64,000 bases of DNA. Source: an uncultured Hyphomicrobiales bacterium. Lineage in GTDB: Bacteria > Pseudomonadota > Alphaproteobacteria > Rhizobiales > Beijerinckiaceae. The notes under the pieces were generated by a model. That model saw only the letters and a list, made by a program, of their open reading frames with translations, did no database searches and was not told the origin of the DNA. Within the stretch, counting starts at the first letter, position 1; the number at the start of each line of letters is the position of its first letter. The stretch covers positions 60,094-124,093 of the forward strand of contig CAIZEI010000062.1 in assembly GCA_903931945.1 (NCBI GenBank). The letters run 5' to 3'. Position numbers and translations under genes: made by a program. Positions 1 through 8,356 of the stretch are shown in pieces.

Positions 1-95
1 TCAACGCTCGATTGCCGGTTGAACCATGCAATCGCAAAAGAGTCAGGCTGCGGACGAAAAGGCTCCGAAATAACATGTGTGTCGAGCAAAATCAT
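1..95 (-). CDS. PIN-domain toxin (VapC/FitB-like), partial
   Basis: The minus strand from an ATG at 95 encodes about 31 residues beginning MILLDTHVISEPFRPQPDSF and runs off the left edge. The opening hydrophobic strand with an early Asp (LLDTHVISE) is the classic start of PIN-domain ribonucleases of the VapC/FitB type, where that Asp is a metal ligand. Its ATG overlaps the TGA of the upstream antitoxin frame (ATGA), as in many toxin-antitoxin operons. PIN toxins are Mg-dependent RNases kept inactive by the partner antitoxin. Only the N-terminus is present, so the remaining acidic residues cannot be checked. Confidence 0.75.
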   Translation of the reverse strand, partial: MILLDTHVISEPFRPQPDSFAIAWFNRQSSV

Positions 96-354
96 TCGAA
101 TGCAGGGGGCGGGCGCTCGGTATTGTCGCGCTGCTGAATGAAATCGACTGTCTTGCAATCCTCGGGAACCAGGCGCGACAGAATTGTCCCCAAGCCCTCT
201 CCGCCTTGAACTCTTTCGACCGGGGGGGTGCCGCAAGGCCGCTCTGGATCAGCAATTCGATCTCACGCGACAGGCTTCGCTTGTTGGCATGGGCGCGTTC
301 TTCGATCCGTCGTTGCAGCTCCGGCGGCACATCGCGGATAAGAATATCGGACAT
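92..354 (-). pseudogene. FitA/VapB-like ribbon-helix-helix antitoxin, apparent frameshift
   Basis: Starting from ATG at 354 the protein opens MSDILIRDVPPELQRRIEER, a ribbon-helix-helix antitoxin N-terminus (beta strand followed by two helices) of the FitA type that binds operator DNA and the PIN toxin. The first ~40 residues are in one frame. After a run of seven G on the plus strand (222-228) the recognisable C-terminal half (LGTILSRLVPEDCK..., ending PPPAFE) is in another frame, and its TGA overlaps the toxin ATG. One extra base in the homopolymer would give an intact 87-residue antitoxin. This may be a sequencing error, a phase-variable tract or a real mutation. As written, the frame runs on to a stop near 43 with an unrelated tail. 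Confidence 0.7.
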
Positions 355-442
355 GGCGAGGCTCCATTTGCAATCCTTGATATCAAAAATCCGCGAGACC
401 GCCAACGACTCGCCGCCCCGCGAGACCTGCGCCCCGGCCCAC

Positions 443-658
443 TCACGCAAATATTTTCATAACCCGGCGGCACAGCCACCCTCCAGCTCCGAACGCCAGA
501 GCGGCAACGCCCAGCGGACCCTGACCGGACAACGCCTCTCCGCGCGCCGCGTTCGCAAGGACGAGCGCCACAAGCAGTCCCGCCACAATATAACACAACG
601 CCCCGAGGGCGCTGAAACAGCCCGCCAGCATCGCGCGCGCGAATGAACCGTTCACCAC
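443..658 (-). CDS. Small membrane protein downstream of gatA
   Basis: A 71-residue product starts at a GTG (658) whose bases overlap the gatA stop codon (GTGA), suggesting translational coupling to gatA. It has two hydrophobic segments, about residues 8-35 ([18 protein letters not shown]) and 48-62 ([14 protein letters not shown]), with a basic C-terminus, so a two-pass inner-membrane protein is likely. No family is recognised. The non-ATG start and small size leave some doubt, but the overlap and composition favour a real gene. Confidence 0.5.
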   Translation of the reverse strand: MVNGSFARAMLAGCFSALGALCYIVAGLLVALVLANAARGEALSGQGPLGVAALAFGAGGWLCRRVMKIFA

Positions 659-2172
659 CAGGCTAAGGGCAGGCTGGCGCGGCCTGCCGACTGCTCAATG
701 ACATTTGCAAGGGAGAACAGCGTCTCCTCGCCAAACGGTCGTCCAATGAGCTGCAACCCCAGCGGCAGACCCTCGCGCGACACTCCGGCTGGTAGCGCAA
801 TACCCGGCAACCCCGCCATATTCACTGTCACCGTGAATACGTCATTGAGATACATTTCCACCGGATCGGAAGAACCCTTTTCGCCAATGCCGAATGCGGG
901 CGATGGCGTCGCCGGCGTCAGAATAGCGTCAACGCCATTGGCATAGGCCGTTTCAAAGTCCTGCCGGATCAGCGTGCGAATCTTTTGCGCGCGCACATAA
1001 TAAGCGTCGTAATAGCCTGCCGAGAGGACATAGGTTCCGATCATCACGCGGCGACGGACTTCCGCGCCAAAGCCTGCCCGGCGGGTCTGCTCATACATGT
1101 CGGAAATGTCGCGGCCCGGGACGCGGAGGCCATAGCGCACGCCATCGTAGCGCGCGAGATTGGAAGAGGCTTCCGCCGGCGCGACAATATAATACGCGGG
1201 CAAGGCGTATCTGGTATGCGGCAACGAAATATCGACGATCTCGGCGCCCGCGTTGCGCAGGCAATCCACACCCTTCAGCCAGAGAGCCTCGATCTCGGCG
1301 GGCATCCCCTCGATCCGGTATTCTTTTGGAATGCCAATCTTCAATCCTTTGACCGAACGTCCAACCGCTGCTTCGTAATCTGGAACCGGCGCGTCCACGC
1401 TGGTGGCGTCCTTCGCATCATGTCCCGCCATCGAACGGAGCATGATGGCGCAATCGAGGGTCGTGCGCGCAATCGGACCGGCCTGATCCAGCGACGACGC
1501 AAAAGCCACCATGCCCCAACGCGAACACCGCCCATAGGTGGGTTTGATGCCGACCGTGCCGGTAAAAGCAGCTGGTTGACGGATCGAGCCGCCGGTATCG
1601 GACGCCGTCGCAGCCAGACACAGATGCGCGGCGACGGCGCTCGCAGAACCGCCGGACGATCCGCCGGGGGTGAGCAGGCCTATCTTGTCCTTCGTCATCA
1701 ATGCGGCGCGCGCAGCGCCCACATCCGCGCCTGTTGGCAACCAGGGCGATGCGACGGGTCCATAATAAGATGTCTCATTCGCCGACCCCATGGCGAATTC
1801 GTCCATGTTCAGCTTGCCGAGCATCACCGCGCCATCACGCCAGAGGTGCGACGTCACCGTCGATTCATAGGCGGGCTTGAAGCCGTCGAGTATATGACTG
1901 CACGCCTGCGTATGCACGCCCTCGGTCGCGTAAAGGTCCTTGACGCCCAGCGGCAACCCTTCAAGCGCGCCTGCTTCGCCCTTTGCGATGCGCGCGTCGG
2001 AGGCGTTCGCCATCGCCAGCGCCTTGTCAGGCGTTTCGCAGACAAAGGCGTTCAGATGGCGAGCCTTCTCCACGGCCTCTATATGCGCGCGGGTCAGCTC
2101 GACTGCCGATATTTTTTTAGCGCGTAAAGCATCGCGTGCGTCGGCCAGCGTCAAATGGGTGAGTTCGCTCAT
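652..2172 (-). CDS. gatA: Asp/Glu-tRNA amidotransferase subunit A
   Basis: The 506-residue amidase subunit of GatCAB releases ammonia from glutamine to convert mischarged Glu-tRNA(Gln) and/or Asp-tRNA(Asn). It has the amidase-signature Ser-cisSer-Lys triad: Lys78 in GVKDLYAT, the cis-Ser in [10 protein letters not shown] (about 171-177), and nucleophile Ser196 in [10 protein letters not shown]. About 20 residues ([13 protein letters not shown]...) appear inserted just before the GGSSGG loop relative to a minimal GatA. gatC ends 2 bp upstream, so the two are co-transcribed; gatB is not in the window. Confidence 0.97.
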   Translation of the reverse strand: MSELTHLTLADARDALRAKKISAVELTRAHIEAVEKARHLNAFVCETPDKALAMANASDARIAKGEAGALEGLPLGVKDLYATEGVHTQACSHILDGFKPAYESTVTSHLWRDGAVMLGKLNMDEFAMGSANETSYYGPVASPWLPTGADVGAARAALMTKDKIGLLTPGGSSGGSASAVAAHLCLAATASDTGGSIRQPAAFTGTVGIKPTYGRCSRWGMVAFASSLDQAGPIARTTLDCAIMLRSMAGHDAKDATSVDAPVPDYEAAVGRSVKGLKIGIPKEYRIEGMPAEIEALWLKGVDCLRNAGAEIVDISLPHTRYALPAYYIVAPAEASSNLARYDGVRYGLRVPGRDISDMYEQTRRAGFGAEVRRRVMIGTYVLSAGYYDAYYVRAQKIRTLIRQDFETAYANGVDAILTPATPSPAFGIGEKGSSDPVEMYLNDVFTVTVNMAGLPGIALPAGVSREGLPLGLQLIGRPFGEETLFSLANVIEQSAGRASLPLAWW

Positions 2173-2174
2173 AT

Positions 2175-2462
2175 CTATTCAATCACTTTTGGCACGACAA
2201 AAAAACCGTCTTCGCTGACAGGCGCATTGCCGACGACAGCAGCGGTTCCCGCATGATCGGTAATCGCGTCGGCGCGCCATTCCATCTGCATTGGAATGAC
2301 TGATGTCATCGGTTCGACGCCGGAGACATCGACGGCGTTTAAATCCTCGACAAACGCCAGCATGGCGTTGAGTTCGCGCTGAAGATGAGGTACTTCCTCT
2401 TCGCGCACAGCTATGCGCGCGAGATGCGCGATACGACGGACGGTCGATTGATCGACGGACAT
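2175..2462 (-). CDS. gatC: Asp/Glu-tRNA amidotransferase subunit C
   Basis: A 95-residue GatC, the small subunit that wraps around and stabilises GatA at the GatB interface. The start is set at ATG 2462 ([19 protein letters not shown]), the canonical GatC N-terminus; the frame is open further upstream but that extension has no family character. The central [15 protein letters not shown] and the C-terminal [11 protein letters not shown] are typical of the family. It is the first gene of a gatC-gatA operon read leftward, divergent from ruvX. Confidence 0.96.
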   Translation of the reverse strand: MSVDQSTVRRIAHLARIAVREEEVPHLQRELNAMLAFVEDLNAVDVSGVEPMTSVIPMQMEWRADAITDHAGTAAVVGNAPVSEDGFFVVPKVIE

Positions 2463-2667
2463 GGTTGCGAGCTTTCCTGCTTGATGGCAACGCCTATAGC
2501 ATCGCGGGCTTTGGCGAGGCAATGCGGGCGATCGTGCGCCCGTTTTCCAATTCACTCCGGGTCATGGCTGTCAAAAATCAAAGTCAACCGCGCGAAATGT
2601 CGAGCCGCCTGTTATGTATTGGCAGTCTCCAATAGCCTTGGCGTTCCCGTCATGTTAGCCCTCCACG

Positions 2668-3162
2668 ATGACATCGCAGTCACTCACGCTTGAAGGCCTG
2701 GCGGCGACCCTGCCCGCCAAAGGACGGTTGATGGGGCTCGATCTTGGCACGCAGACCATTGGCGTCGCCATATCCGATGTCGAGCGCCGGCTTGCAACGC
2801 CGGTCGAAACCATCGCCCGAGTCAAATTCCGCAAGGACGTCGAAAATCTGATCAAGCTCGCGGACGCCCGACAGGCGCTCGCCTTTATCATTGGCCTGCC
2901 GCTGAACATGGATGGCAGCGAAGGCCCGCGCGCGCAGGCGACCCGGGCGTTTGTGCGCAACTGCGCGCCGCTGGACCACCGACCTTTCATCTTTTGGGAT
3001 GAGCGCCTGTCCACCGCCGCCGTCACGCGCGCGCTGATCGATCAGGACGCCTCGCGCGCCCGGCGCGCTGAAGTCGTCGACCGCATGGCGGCGGCCTATA
3101 TTCTTCAGGGCGCGCTCGACAGGCTGAAGCGCCTGACGCCGCCAGGCGCTTCACAAGATTAG
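2668..3162 (+). CDS. ruvX: Putative Holliday junction resolvase RuvX/YqgF
   Basis: A 164-residue RNase H-fold protein of the YqgF family, linked to pre-16S rRNA 5'-end maturation and proposed as a Holliday junction resolvase. Catalytic acidic motifs are present: Asp25 in MGLDLGTQTIGVA, Asp111/Glu112 in DERLST, and Asp138 in VVDRMAAAYIL; the conserved IIGLPLNMDGSEGP loop is also intact. It is divergent from gatC across about 205 bp. It ends in TAG, so TAG is used as a normal stop in this genome, which matters for reading topA. Confidence 0.95.
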   Translation: MTSQSLTLEGLAATLPAKGRLMGLDLGTQTIGVAISDVERRLATPVETIARVKFRKDVENLIKLADARQALAFIIGLPLNMDGSEGPRAQATRAFVRNCAPLDHRPFIFWDERLSTAAVTRALIDQDASRARRAEVVDRMAAAYILQGALDRLKRLTPPGASQD

Positions 3163-3371
3163 CCGGACGCGACCGAACCGGGCAGCATGCTCGCCGGAAT
3201 GACTTTTATGTTCAGTTTCCTTATAATTCAATTAGTTGACTTGGATCTGAAAGGGGCGAGCCATAGCGGCAGACATTTTTAGTGTATTTTGTACTTGTTG
3301 CAATTAAAGGTTGTGTTACGCTCGCCATGTTGATTTGCTGCACTTCAGAACCAGAATGGTCCGAGGCCGAA

Positions 3372-3632
3372 ATGAGCATGTCCAGCGCCCGAAAACATCC
3401 GCTCTACCGCAGGAAAAGCCCACGCGAACCCGCCACTTCGCATCTGACCAGAGAAACCCGTGAGGCCGCCCAGGCCGAAGTCGCTGGCTACATCGCACAC
3501 ATGTCCGCCGAGATGATGGTGATGGCGGCCAGGGCCAACCTGGACCTGCTCTCCTATCTCCTTTCCATCGCCCGGACCGAAGCGGAGACAGTCGCTCACC
3601 GGGGGGGCAGTCATCCCCCCGGAATCGGCTGA
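3372..3632 (+). CDS. Small hypothetical protein
   Basis: An 86-residue product read from ATG 3372 (MSMSSARKHPLYRRKSPRE). The N-terminal third is basic and Pro-rich. The rest is a helical segment (RETREAAQAEVAGYIAHMSAEMMVMAARANLDLLSYLLSIA) that could be amphipathic or dimerising. No family is recognised, though small proteins of this shape are common in Rhizobiales. The frame is open further upstream to 3282, but that part looks non-coding. Its 3' end overlaps the convergent dprA remnant by about 20 bp, at a GC-rich inverted repeat. Confidence 0.55.
   Translation: MSMSSARKHPLYRRKSPREPATSHLTRETREAAQAEVAGYIAHMSAEMMVMAARANLDLLSYLLSIARTEAETVAHRGGSHPPGIG
3599..3622. terminator. GC-rich inverted repeat at convergent gene ends
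   Basis: A perfect 8-bp stem (CCGGGGGG / CCCCCCGG, 3599-3606 and 3615-3622) around an 8-9 nt loop lies exactly where the small + strand gene and the convergent dprA remnant end. There is no T-run on either side, so it is at best a weak or factor-dependent bidirectional transcription barrier. Confidence 0.35.
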
Positions 3633-4807
3633 ACCGCGCCGCCGGTGTCGCCTGGCGTCTCGGGCAGAAGCGAAACGAGCCCGCCGCCGTGGCGCTCGAT
3701 CCGGCCGGACAGTTCCATATCTACAAGCATTGCGCGAACACTGGCGACGGGCGCGCCACTCGCGCGGGCAAGATCGTCAAGGGTCACCGGCGCAGGTCCA
3801 AGCAGACCCAGAATCATCTCGTGCGTGACGCCCGCAGGAGATGGCGACCGTCTGGCGCCATTCACCGGCAACGGCGGTCCAGGCTCATCCATTTCATGAC
3901 CCGCCTGTGTTCGCGGCGGAACGCCATACTCGATATCCAGTTCGTCCCAGAGCGGCTCGTCCGATTCCGCAGATATGTTCTCGAAAAGGTCTGTCCGCAG
4001 GGGACCGCTTTCAATCAGCGGCGTGAGCGCATCGATGATATCGGCAGCGCGCGTGCAAAGCGTCGCCCCCTCCCGCAGAAGTCCGTTCGCGCCCTCCGCG
4101 CGCGGGTCGAGAGGCGAACCGGGGACGGCGAACACCTCCCTGCCCTGCTCGCTGGCGAAGCGCGCGGTGATCAACGAGCCCGATTTTCGCGCCGCCTCAA
4201 TGACCACGACGCCGAGCGAAAGTCCTGAAACAATCCTGTTACGGCGGGGAAAATCCCTGCCTCTTGGCTCATAACCCATTGGCATTTCCGATATGATCGC
4301 GCCGCATTCCAGAATTTCGCGCGCCAGCGGGATGTGTTCGGCAGGATAGATTCGGTCGAGCCCGCCCGCCAGCGCCGCAATGGTTCCGTTTCCCAACGCC
4401 GAGCGATGGGCTCGTGCGTCAATGCCGCGCGCAAGACCCGAAGCCACTACAAAACCGGCGGCGCCCAGATCGCGCGTGAGACGCTCGCAAAACGCCAGCC
4501 CCGCTGCAGAGGCGTTGCGCGACCCGACCATCGCGACCACCGGACGCTTGAGCGCGGCCACGTTCCCGCAGACCGCGAGCAAAGGCGGCGAGCTGTCAAT
4601 CGCGCGCAGAGCCGGGGGATAATCGCTGTCGCCCGAAGCGATCATGCGTCCGCCCATGGCGGCAAGCGCGGCAAGTTCCTTTTCGCACTCGTCCAGAGCT
4701 GCGATCCTGATCGGGCGGCCCCTCTGGCGCGCAAGGTCAGGCAAAGCCTGAAGCGCCGCGCCGGCGCCGCCGTAGCGGTTGACAAGAACCCGGAAGGTCT
4801 TTGGTCC
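3611..4807 (-). pseudogene. dprA: dprA 3' fragment, cut off by transposon insertion
   Basis: This is most of DprA/Smf, the protein that loads RecA on incoming single-stranded DNA during transformation. The Rossmann-like core is intact: AMVGSRNASAAG, VASGLARGID, TIAALAGGLDRIYP, SEMPMGYEPR, FPRRNRIVSG and SGSLITARFA. A C-terminal winged-helix segment follows (LDDLARASGAPVASVRAMLVDMELSGRIERHGGGLVS). Upstream the frame continues as PKTFRVLVNRYGG and then enters the inverted repeat of a transposon at 4808, so the normal N-terminus is missing. The missing start and first ~25 codons are found 6.4 kb away at 11226-11308. A TTG at 4744 could give a 377-residue shortened product. Confidence 0.92.
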
Positions 4808-4839
4808 CGGTATTATGGCGCAACCGCCACAAGAAATCC
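4808..4839 (+). repeat. Left inverted repeat of the outer transposon
   Basis: It begins CGGTATTATGGCGCAACCGC and matches the reverse complement of 11194-11225 at 30 of 32 positions. It directly abuts the 8-bp target duplication at 4800-4807. Confidence 0.9.
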
Positions 4840-4865
4840 AGTGAATCCGGGCCTATCTTGCCGGG

Positions 4866-5300
4866 ATGGAACACATCATCCCCGCGCTTTATGCGCTTGA
4901 ACGCCTCCACGCCGAACTAGGTGGCCAAATCCTCGCCAACAAAGAGGAAGCCGGACGCCTTGCTGAATCAATGCGCCATGTTGAGGCGGTCCTGAAAATG
5001 CTTAAGCCGGGCTATTCGGTTCGGGCGATATCAGTCAGGCGCCGCAAGAACAATGCGTGGTTCAAACGCGGTACGCTATTCCGAACAGCCCTAGAAGTTC
5101 TCAGGACGGCAGAGAAACCCTTATCGTCAATCGAAATTGCGGAGCGCATGATCGCCGCAAGGGGCATTCAGAACCCCTCCAAAGCCGACACTGAGGTCGT
5201 GCGCAGCGGCGTTCACTGTTCGCTTATGAAGAATGACGGCAAGTCCGTTGCCCGGACGGATGACAGGTCGCCGGCAAGGTGGTCGTTAAAGTCTACGTAA
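4866..5300 (+). CDS. Hypothetical protein, coiled coil plus winged-helix-like region
   Basis: A 144-residue protein starting MEHIIPALYALERLHAELGG, about 25 bp inside the left end of the outer transposon. Residues 5-48 form a likely coiled coil (ERLHAELGGQILANKEEAGRLAESMRHVEAVLKML). Residues about 70-120 (TLFRTALEVLRTAEKPLSSIEIAERMIAARGIQNPS...) look like a winged-helix fold, and the tail (DDRSPARWSL) fits the wing. Proteins of this plan recur as uncharacterised genes in Rhizobiales. The function is unknown; a DNA-binding role in element control is only an inference from the fold and position. Confidence 0.7.
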   Translation: MEHIIPALYALERLHAELGGQILANKEEAGRLAESMRHVEAVLKMLKPGYSVRAISVRRRKNNAWFKRGTLFRTALEVLRTAEKPLSSIEIAERMIAARGIQNPSKADTEVVRSGVHCSLMKNDGKSVARTDDRSPARWSLKST

Positions 5301-5387
5301 ATCCGCACATGGCGTGGTTTCGCTGAGGAAGTGTTATCGGCATCGCGCCGCAGTGCTACAGGCGGCGATGTTTTGGCCGATGTCGGC

Positions 5388-5747
5388 CTAACTGGCCATG
5401 CCAAGGCCTATCTTTATGATTCTTATATTTTCGGGGGATATCGTCTCAGCTTGTTCGCAGGCAGATATGATTTCATGAATATGGCGGTAGCTAACGGCTC
5501 CGATTGGCTCGCCAGCTTGCTCAACAATATATTCATCGACATCCAAAGGCTCCCCACATTCGATATAACTGTCATGATCAAGCCACCCATGCACCTGTTT
5601 CGTTATAAGAACCGGGGTTTGCCAATTAGGTTTGGTGTTTATTCTAAAAAAGAATCCTTGATGTGGGCAGATACATACTATCATTTTAGGGCCGGGCGGC
5701 CTTATACATGAATCATGCGTCCAAATTACATCAAGAGGCAAAAGCAT
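5388..5747 (-). CDS. Putative toxin partner of Panacea antitoxin (PanT-like)
   Basis: A 119-residue protein from ATG 5747 (MLLPLDVIWTHDSCIRPPGP); an upstream in-frame ATG lies inside the invading insertion sequence and is not ancestral. Recognisable stretches are PPGPKMIVCICPHQGFFFRINT, PVLITK and HGWLDHDSYIECGEPLDVDEY. Proteins with this DHDSY.ECGEP-type motif are, from memory, repeatedly found beside DUF4065/Panacea antitoxins. Removing the nested element (5754-8383) puts this ATG one base after the stop codon of the Panacea gene, recreating a two-gene operon. Toxicity is inferred from context only; no catalytic site is identified. The gene is clearly AT-richer than the chromosome. Confidence 0.65.
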   Translation of the reverse strand: MLLPLDVIWTHDSCIRPPGPKMIVCICPHQGFFFRINTKPNWQTPVLITKQVHGWLDHDSYIECGEPLDVDEYIVEQAGEPIGAVSYRHIHEIISACEQAETISPENIRIIKIGLGMAS

Positions 5748-5753
5748 TTTAAA

Positions 5754-5780
5754 GGGACCTATATACGTGTGTGACCTAAT
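5754..5780 (+). repeat. Left inverted repeat of the nested IS
   Basis: It matches the reverse complement of 8357-8383 at 24 of 27 positions (first 16 identical) and abuts the ATTTTAAA duplication at 5746-5753. Confidence 0.9.
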
Positions 5781-5795
5781 GAAATAACCGGCTTG

Positions 5796-5834
5796 CAAGT
5801 AGCCCCCCCGGTTAGGGCGGGGCTACTTGTTTTT
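5796..5834 (+). terminator. Intrinsic terminator near the left end of the nested IS
   Basis: An 11-bp perfect stem CAAGTAGCCCC / GGGGCTACTTG (5796-5806 and 5819-5829) is followed by five T on the plus strand. It lies about 10 bp past the stop of the 311-residue passenger gene (minus strand) and would mainly stop plus-strand transcription entering the element. Confidence 0.6.
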
Positions 5835-5845
5835 CGAGTGACAGC

Positions 5846-6781
5846 CTAGTCGTCCAAGGCCGCCTTCTGTGCCGTCAGAATATCGATCAATTTCTGGATT
5901 TCCTTCGGCCCCAGATCGTCAGCGCCGCGATACAAAATCTGTATCTGTTTTCCTGCGCCGACCTTTGCTCGGAACCATTCCTCGAATCCTTCTTCTGGTT
6001 CGTTTGTTTTTGCCGGAGTGAACGGAATAAAGGGGAGTGCGGGAGGGATCACTGGCGCACGGGTTTCAATCAAGACCTCGTTCATTGGAATGCCTGTTTC
6101 GCTGCCCTCTACGGCGACAAACTGGCCATCTGGCGTGACGTGTCGAACCCGAAGAGGATGTGAAAATTGAAGCGCTCCTTGAGATTCCCATTGAATGAAA
6201 TCTCCGACCTTCGCTCCGCCAAACACCTTATTCCGACTTTCATCGGGATCAGGATTTAGCGATTCTGGCCCCTTCGGCTTCTCATTTCCATGACTTTCGT
6301 TTCCGTTAATTTCCTTTACAAACTCCATTGTTTGAAGGAACGCCCGAGCAGCCGGCTTGATAGCTGTCGGGTTGAACCCCTGTCGATTGAGATAAGTTAT
6401 CACACCATCTTCGGGCGGCACAGCGATGCCGTCAAACCGCTCCCGGAGTTCACGATATAAATCCGGCTCAGACGCCGCTGCTAGCAGATTTTCTACTCGC
6501 TCTGCGTCGTTACTGGCGTGCAAGATTGCGCGCGCCCTTTGAGTCACGCGGGCTTCCCCCTTCCCGGCGCGCTCTAACAGCCCATAGGCGGCCATCGACG
6601 CCAATGCAGAATTAGCTGGGCCACTCGGGCCAGAATAGCCAATCAATTTCGAGGCGTTACCCCTGTCCACGGTAGCAGAGCGATATTGGCGCTCTATTTT
6701 CGCAACCGCGTCTACAGCGTCCTTGAGAGACATGCTTGGGTATGATGGGCTCCGGATCGCCTTGACAGTCGGTTCGCTCAT
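5846..6781 (-). CDS. Uncharacterised passenger protein of the nested IS
   Basis: A 311-residue protein. Start ATG 6781 is preceded by a strong AAGGAG; the frame extends to 6838 without a site. Residues ~10-125 (SYPSMSLKDAVDAVAKIERQ... SKLIGYSGPSGPANSALASMAAYGLLERAG...VTQRARAIL) look like a winged-helix region shared by a widespread uncharacterised family on mobile elements. A low-complexity hinge follows (NGNESHGNEKPKGPESLNPDPDES), then a C-terminal part rich in beta structure (DFIQWESQGALQFSHPLRVRHVT...). The tail ends in a helical QKLIDILTAQKAAL. No enzymatic motif is visible. Carriage within the inverted repeats makes it cargo of the element. Confidence 0.75.
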   Translation of the reverse strand: MSEPTVKAIRSPSYPSMSLKDAVDAVAKIERQYRSATVDRGNASKLIGYSGPSGPANSALASMAAYGLLERAGKGEARVTQRARAILHASNDAERVENLLAAASEPDLYRELRERFDGIAVPPEDGVITYLNRQGFNPTAIKPAARAFLQTMEFVKEINGNESHGNEKPKGPESLNPDPDESRNKVFGGAKVGDFIQWESQGALQFSHPLRVRHVTPDGQFVAVEGSETGIPMNEVLIETRAPVIPPALPFIPFTPAKTNEPEEGFEEWFRAKVGAGKQIQILYRGADDLGPKEIQKLIDILTAQKAALDD

Positions 6782-6961
6782 GATATCGCTCCTTGCGCTT
6801 CTGACGGGCAACATAGCGAACAAGGAAATAAAAAGCAATCGCCGTTACTCCCGTGACTTGACATCGTTACTCGACGCGGTCAGACTATAGGAGTAGCCAA
6901 ATCGGAGGTGCGATGAGACCCACCCAGCCCCGCGCCAGTGCCACCGGCGACCACGGGGAAA

Positions 6962-7003
6962 CAAAAAAAGCCGGCGACCTGGTGAGACAGGGAACCGGCT
7001 TTT
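6962..7003 (-). terminator. Intrinsic terminator in the nested IS
   Basis: The stem AAAAGCCGG / CCGGCTTTT (6966-6974 and 6995-7003) with a ~20-nt loop runs on the minus strand into seven T. It lies downstream of the transposase and its small accessory gene and upstream of the 311-residue gene, separating two minus-strand units. The surrounding 6782-7203 has no convincing gene; a 76-codon frame there reads through this hairpin. Confidence 0.6.
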
Positions 7004-7203
7004 AGGTGGCAAATCACCGGGCGGGTAGCCCGGTTCATAGCGTCCAACAACGCAAGAATCGCATAGCGCCCGCCCAGCTGCAACTCCTTTTTTGGAGATG
7101 AGTTAACCATGCGGATATCTCGCGTGTGCCACCGTGTTCGCGCCTATCGGCGCATCCGGTTTGGCCGACTTGAGAACGTATGCGCGCATAGGCGCTGCTG
7201 CGG

Positions 7204-7398
7204 CTAAGTCCGGTCTGATGATCGGTGCTTCTTACGAACTGGCCGCCGGGGGATTTCTCCCGGCGGTTTTTTCGTTTTAGATCGCTCAATGTTTTCCGAA
7301 ACCTCTTTCGGGTCAACCGCGACAAAACGACTCAGGGCTTCGCCGAAACTCATATCGAGCTTGAGCGGCGGCTCCAATTTTTTTCCGGCGTTCGTCAT
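7204..7398 (-). CDS. Small accessory protein of IS1595-type element
   Basis: A 64-residue product whose ATG overlaps the transposase stop by 4 bp (7395-7398), so it is translationally coupled to it. The core KLDMSFGEALSRFVAVDPKEV followed by a basic Lys/Arg/Pro-rich tail resembles small proteins found next to ISXO2-like transposases. The function is unknown. A hairpin with a T-run on the opposite strand (7243-7272) falls in its 3' part and is probably only a by-product of the coding sequence. Confidence 0.6.
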   Translation of the reverse strand: MTNAGKKLEPPLKLDMSFGEALSRFVAVDPKEVSENIERSKTKKPPGEIPRRPVRKKHRSSDRT

Positions 7399-8314
7399 GC
7401 GATCAGCGCCTTGTAGGTCAGGCGCTTGCCGCTGACATCGGCAAAAAGGTCATTCATGCGCGGCGTGACTTTCATGTCGCGACGATTAACCCGCCACGCC
7501 ATTTCGTCAACGTAGCGCTGCAAGTGCTTCGGCGACACCCAATGATGGATACCGACGATCTGGCGCTTCAATTGCGCCCACACGCTTTCAATCGAGTTGG
7601 TATGGACGAATCCGCCCATGCGCACGTACTCGCCAGCGCTGTGGTTTACGGCAAGGTGCGTGTAGTCGCGGCCAAGGCCAACGAACGAAACGTCTTCGTC
7701 AGTCAGCACAGCCGAACCCTTGGCGATGTTCTGGCGAATTTCACCCTGTAGCGTCTTGGCCTTGTGGTCAGGCACATGAACCGCTCGAAGCTCGCCATCC
7801 CGTTCGATCATGCCGAGCACAACAGCCTTGCCAGAGCCGCCCTGTGTGCCGCCCTTGCGGTCTTTAGCGTTTTGTTACGTTCCCTGCCGCCGACGAATGT
7901 AGTATCCGCTTCCGTGTCCCCCTTGAGCGGCGCATTGAATGACATTGTGCGCGCGGCGTGGCGAAGGCGATGCAGGACGAACCATGCGGACTTTTGCGTG
8001 ATTTTAAGGTCCTTCGCGAGCGTGACGCTGGCGATGCCTTTCGGGTGATTTGTAATCATCCAGATCGCCATAAACCACTTGCGCAGCGGCAGTTTCGTAT
8101 CTTCAAAGATTGTGCCGACTTTGATCGAAAAACGCTGACGGCAGTCGCCGCATTTGAACGTCTTGCGGTCGCTGAAATGATAGATTTTGTTGCCGCCGCA
8201 ATGCGGGCAATACTCGCCATCTTTCCAGCGGATAGAGCGGAGGTGATCGACGCAAGTCTGTTCGTCGGGGAAGGCGTCCATCAGGTCAAAGAGGCTGTCG
8301 AAATTCTTGAGCAC
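7395..8314 (-). pseudogene. IS1595-family (ISXO2-like) transposase, frameshifted
   Basis: The N-terminal part (8314 to ~7870) has the zinc-ribbon CPHCGGNKIYHF...FKCGDCRQRFS, the helix-turn-helix segment KLPLRKWFMAIWMI... and the first DDE Asp (EADTTFVGG). The C-terminal part, in another frame, has TDEDVSFVGLG and HTNSIESVWAQLKRQIVGIHHW, carrying the second Asp and the Glu. The frames join at AACAAAACG near 7868-7876: one more A gives GGRERNKNAKDRKGGTQGG, which matches the family. Together they make about 306 residues, the normal length. The site is not a canonical slippery heptamer, so mutation or sequencing error is likelier than programmed frameshifting. Confidence 0.85.
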
Positions 8315-8356
8315 GGCGCGTCTCCTTCGATTTGGAGACTATCGCACATTTTTCAG

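Noticed and set aside
5331..5711. 126-codon plus-strand frame opposite the PanT-like gene
   Set aside because: The minus-strand frame restores a Panacea operon on removal of the nested IS, whereas the plus-strand product has no recognisable features.
6880..7110. 76-codon minus-strand frame in the nested IS
   Set aside because: It reads straight through a strong terminator hairpin and ends in Gly-rich sequence without coding character.
7243..7272. Plus-strand hairpin with six T (CCGCCGGG / CCCGGCGG)
   Set aside because: It lies inside the 64-residue coding region on the other strand, with no plus-strand gene upstream; probably incidental.
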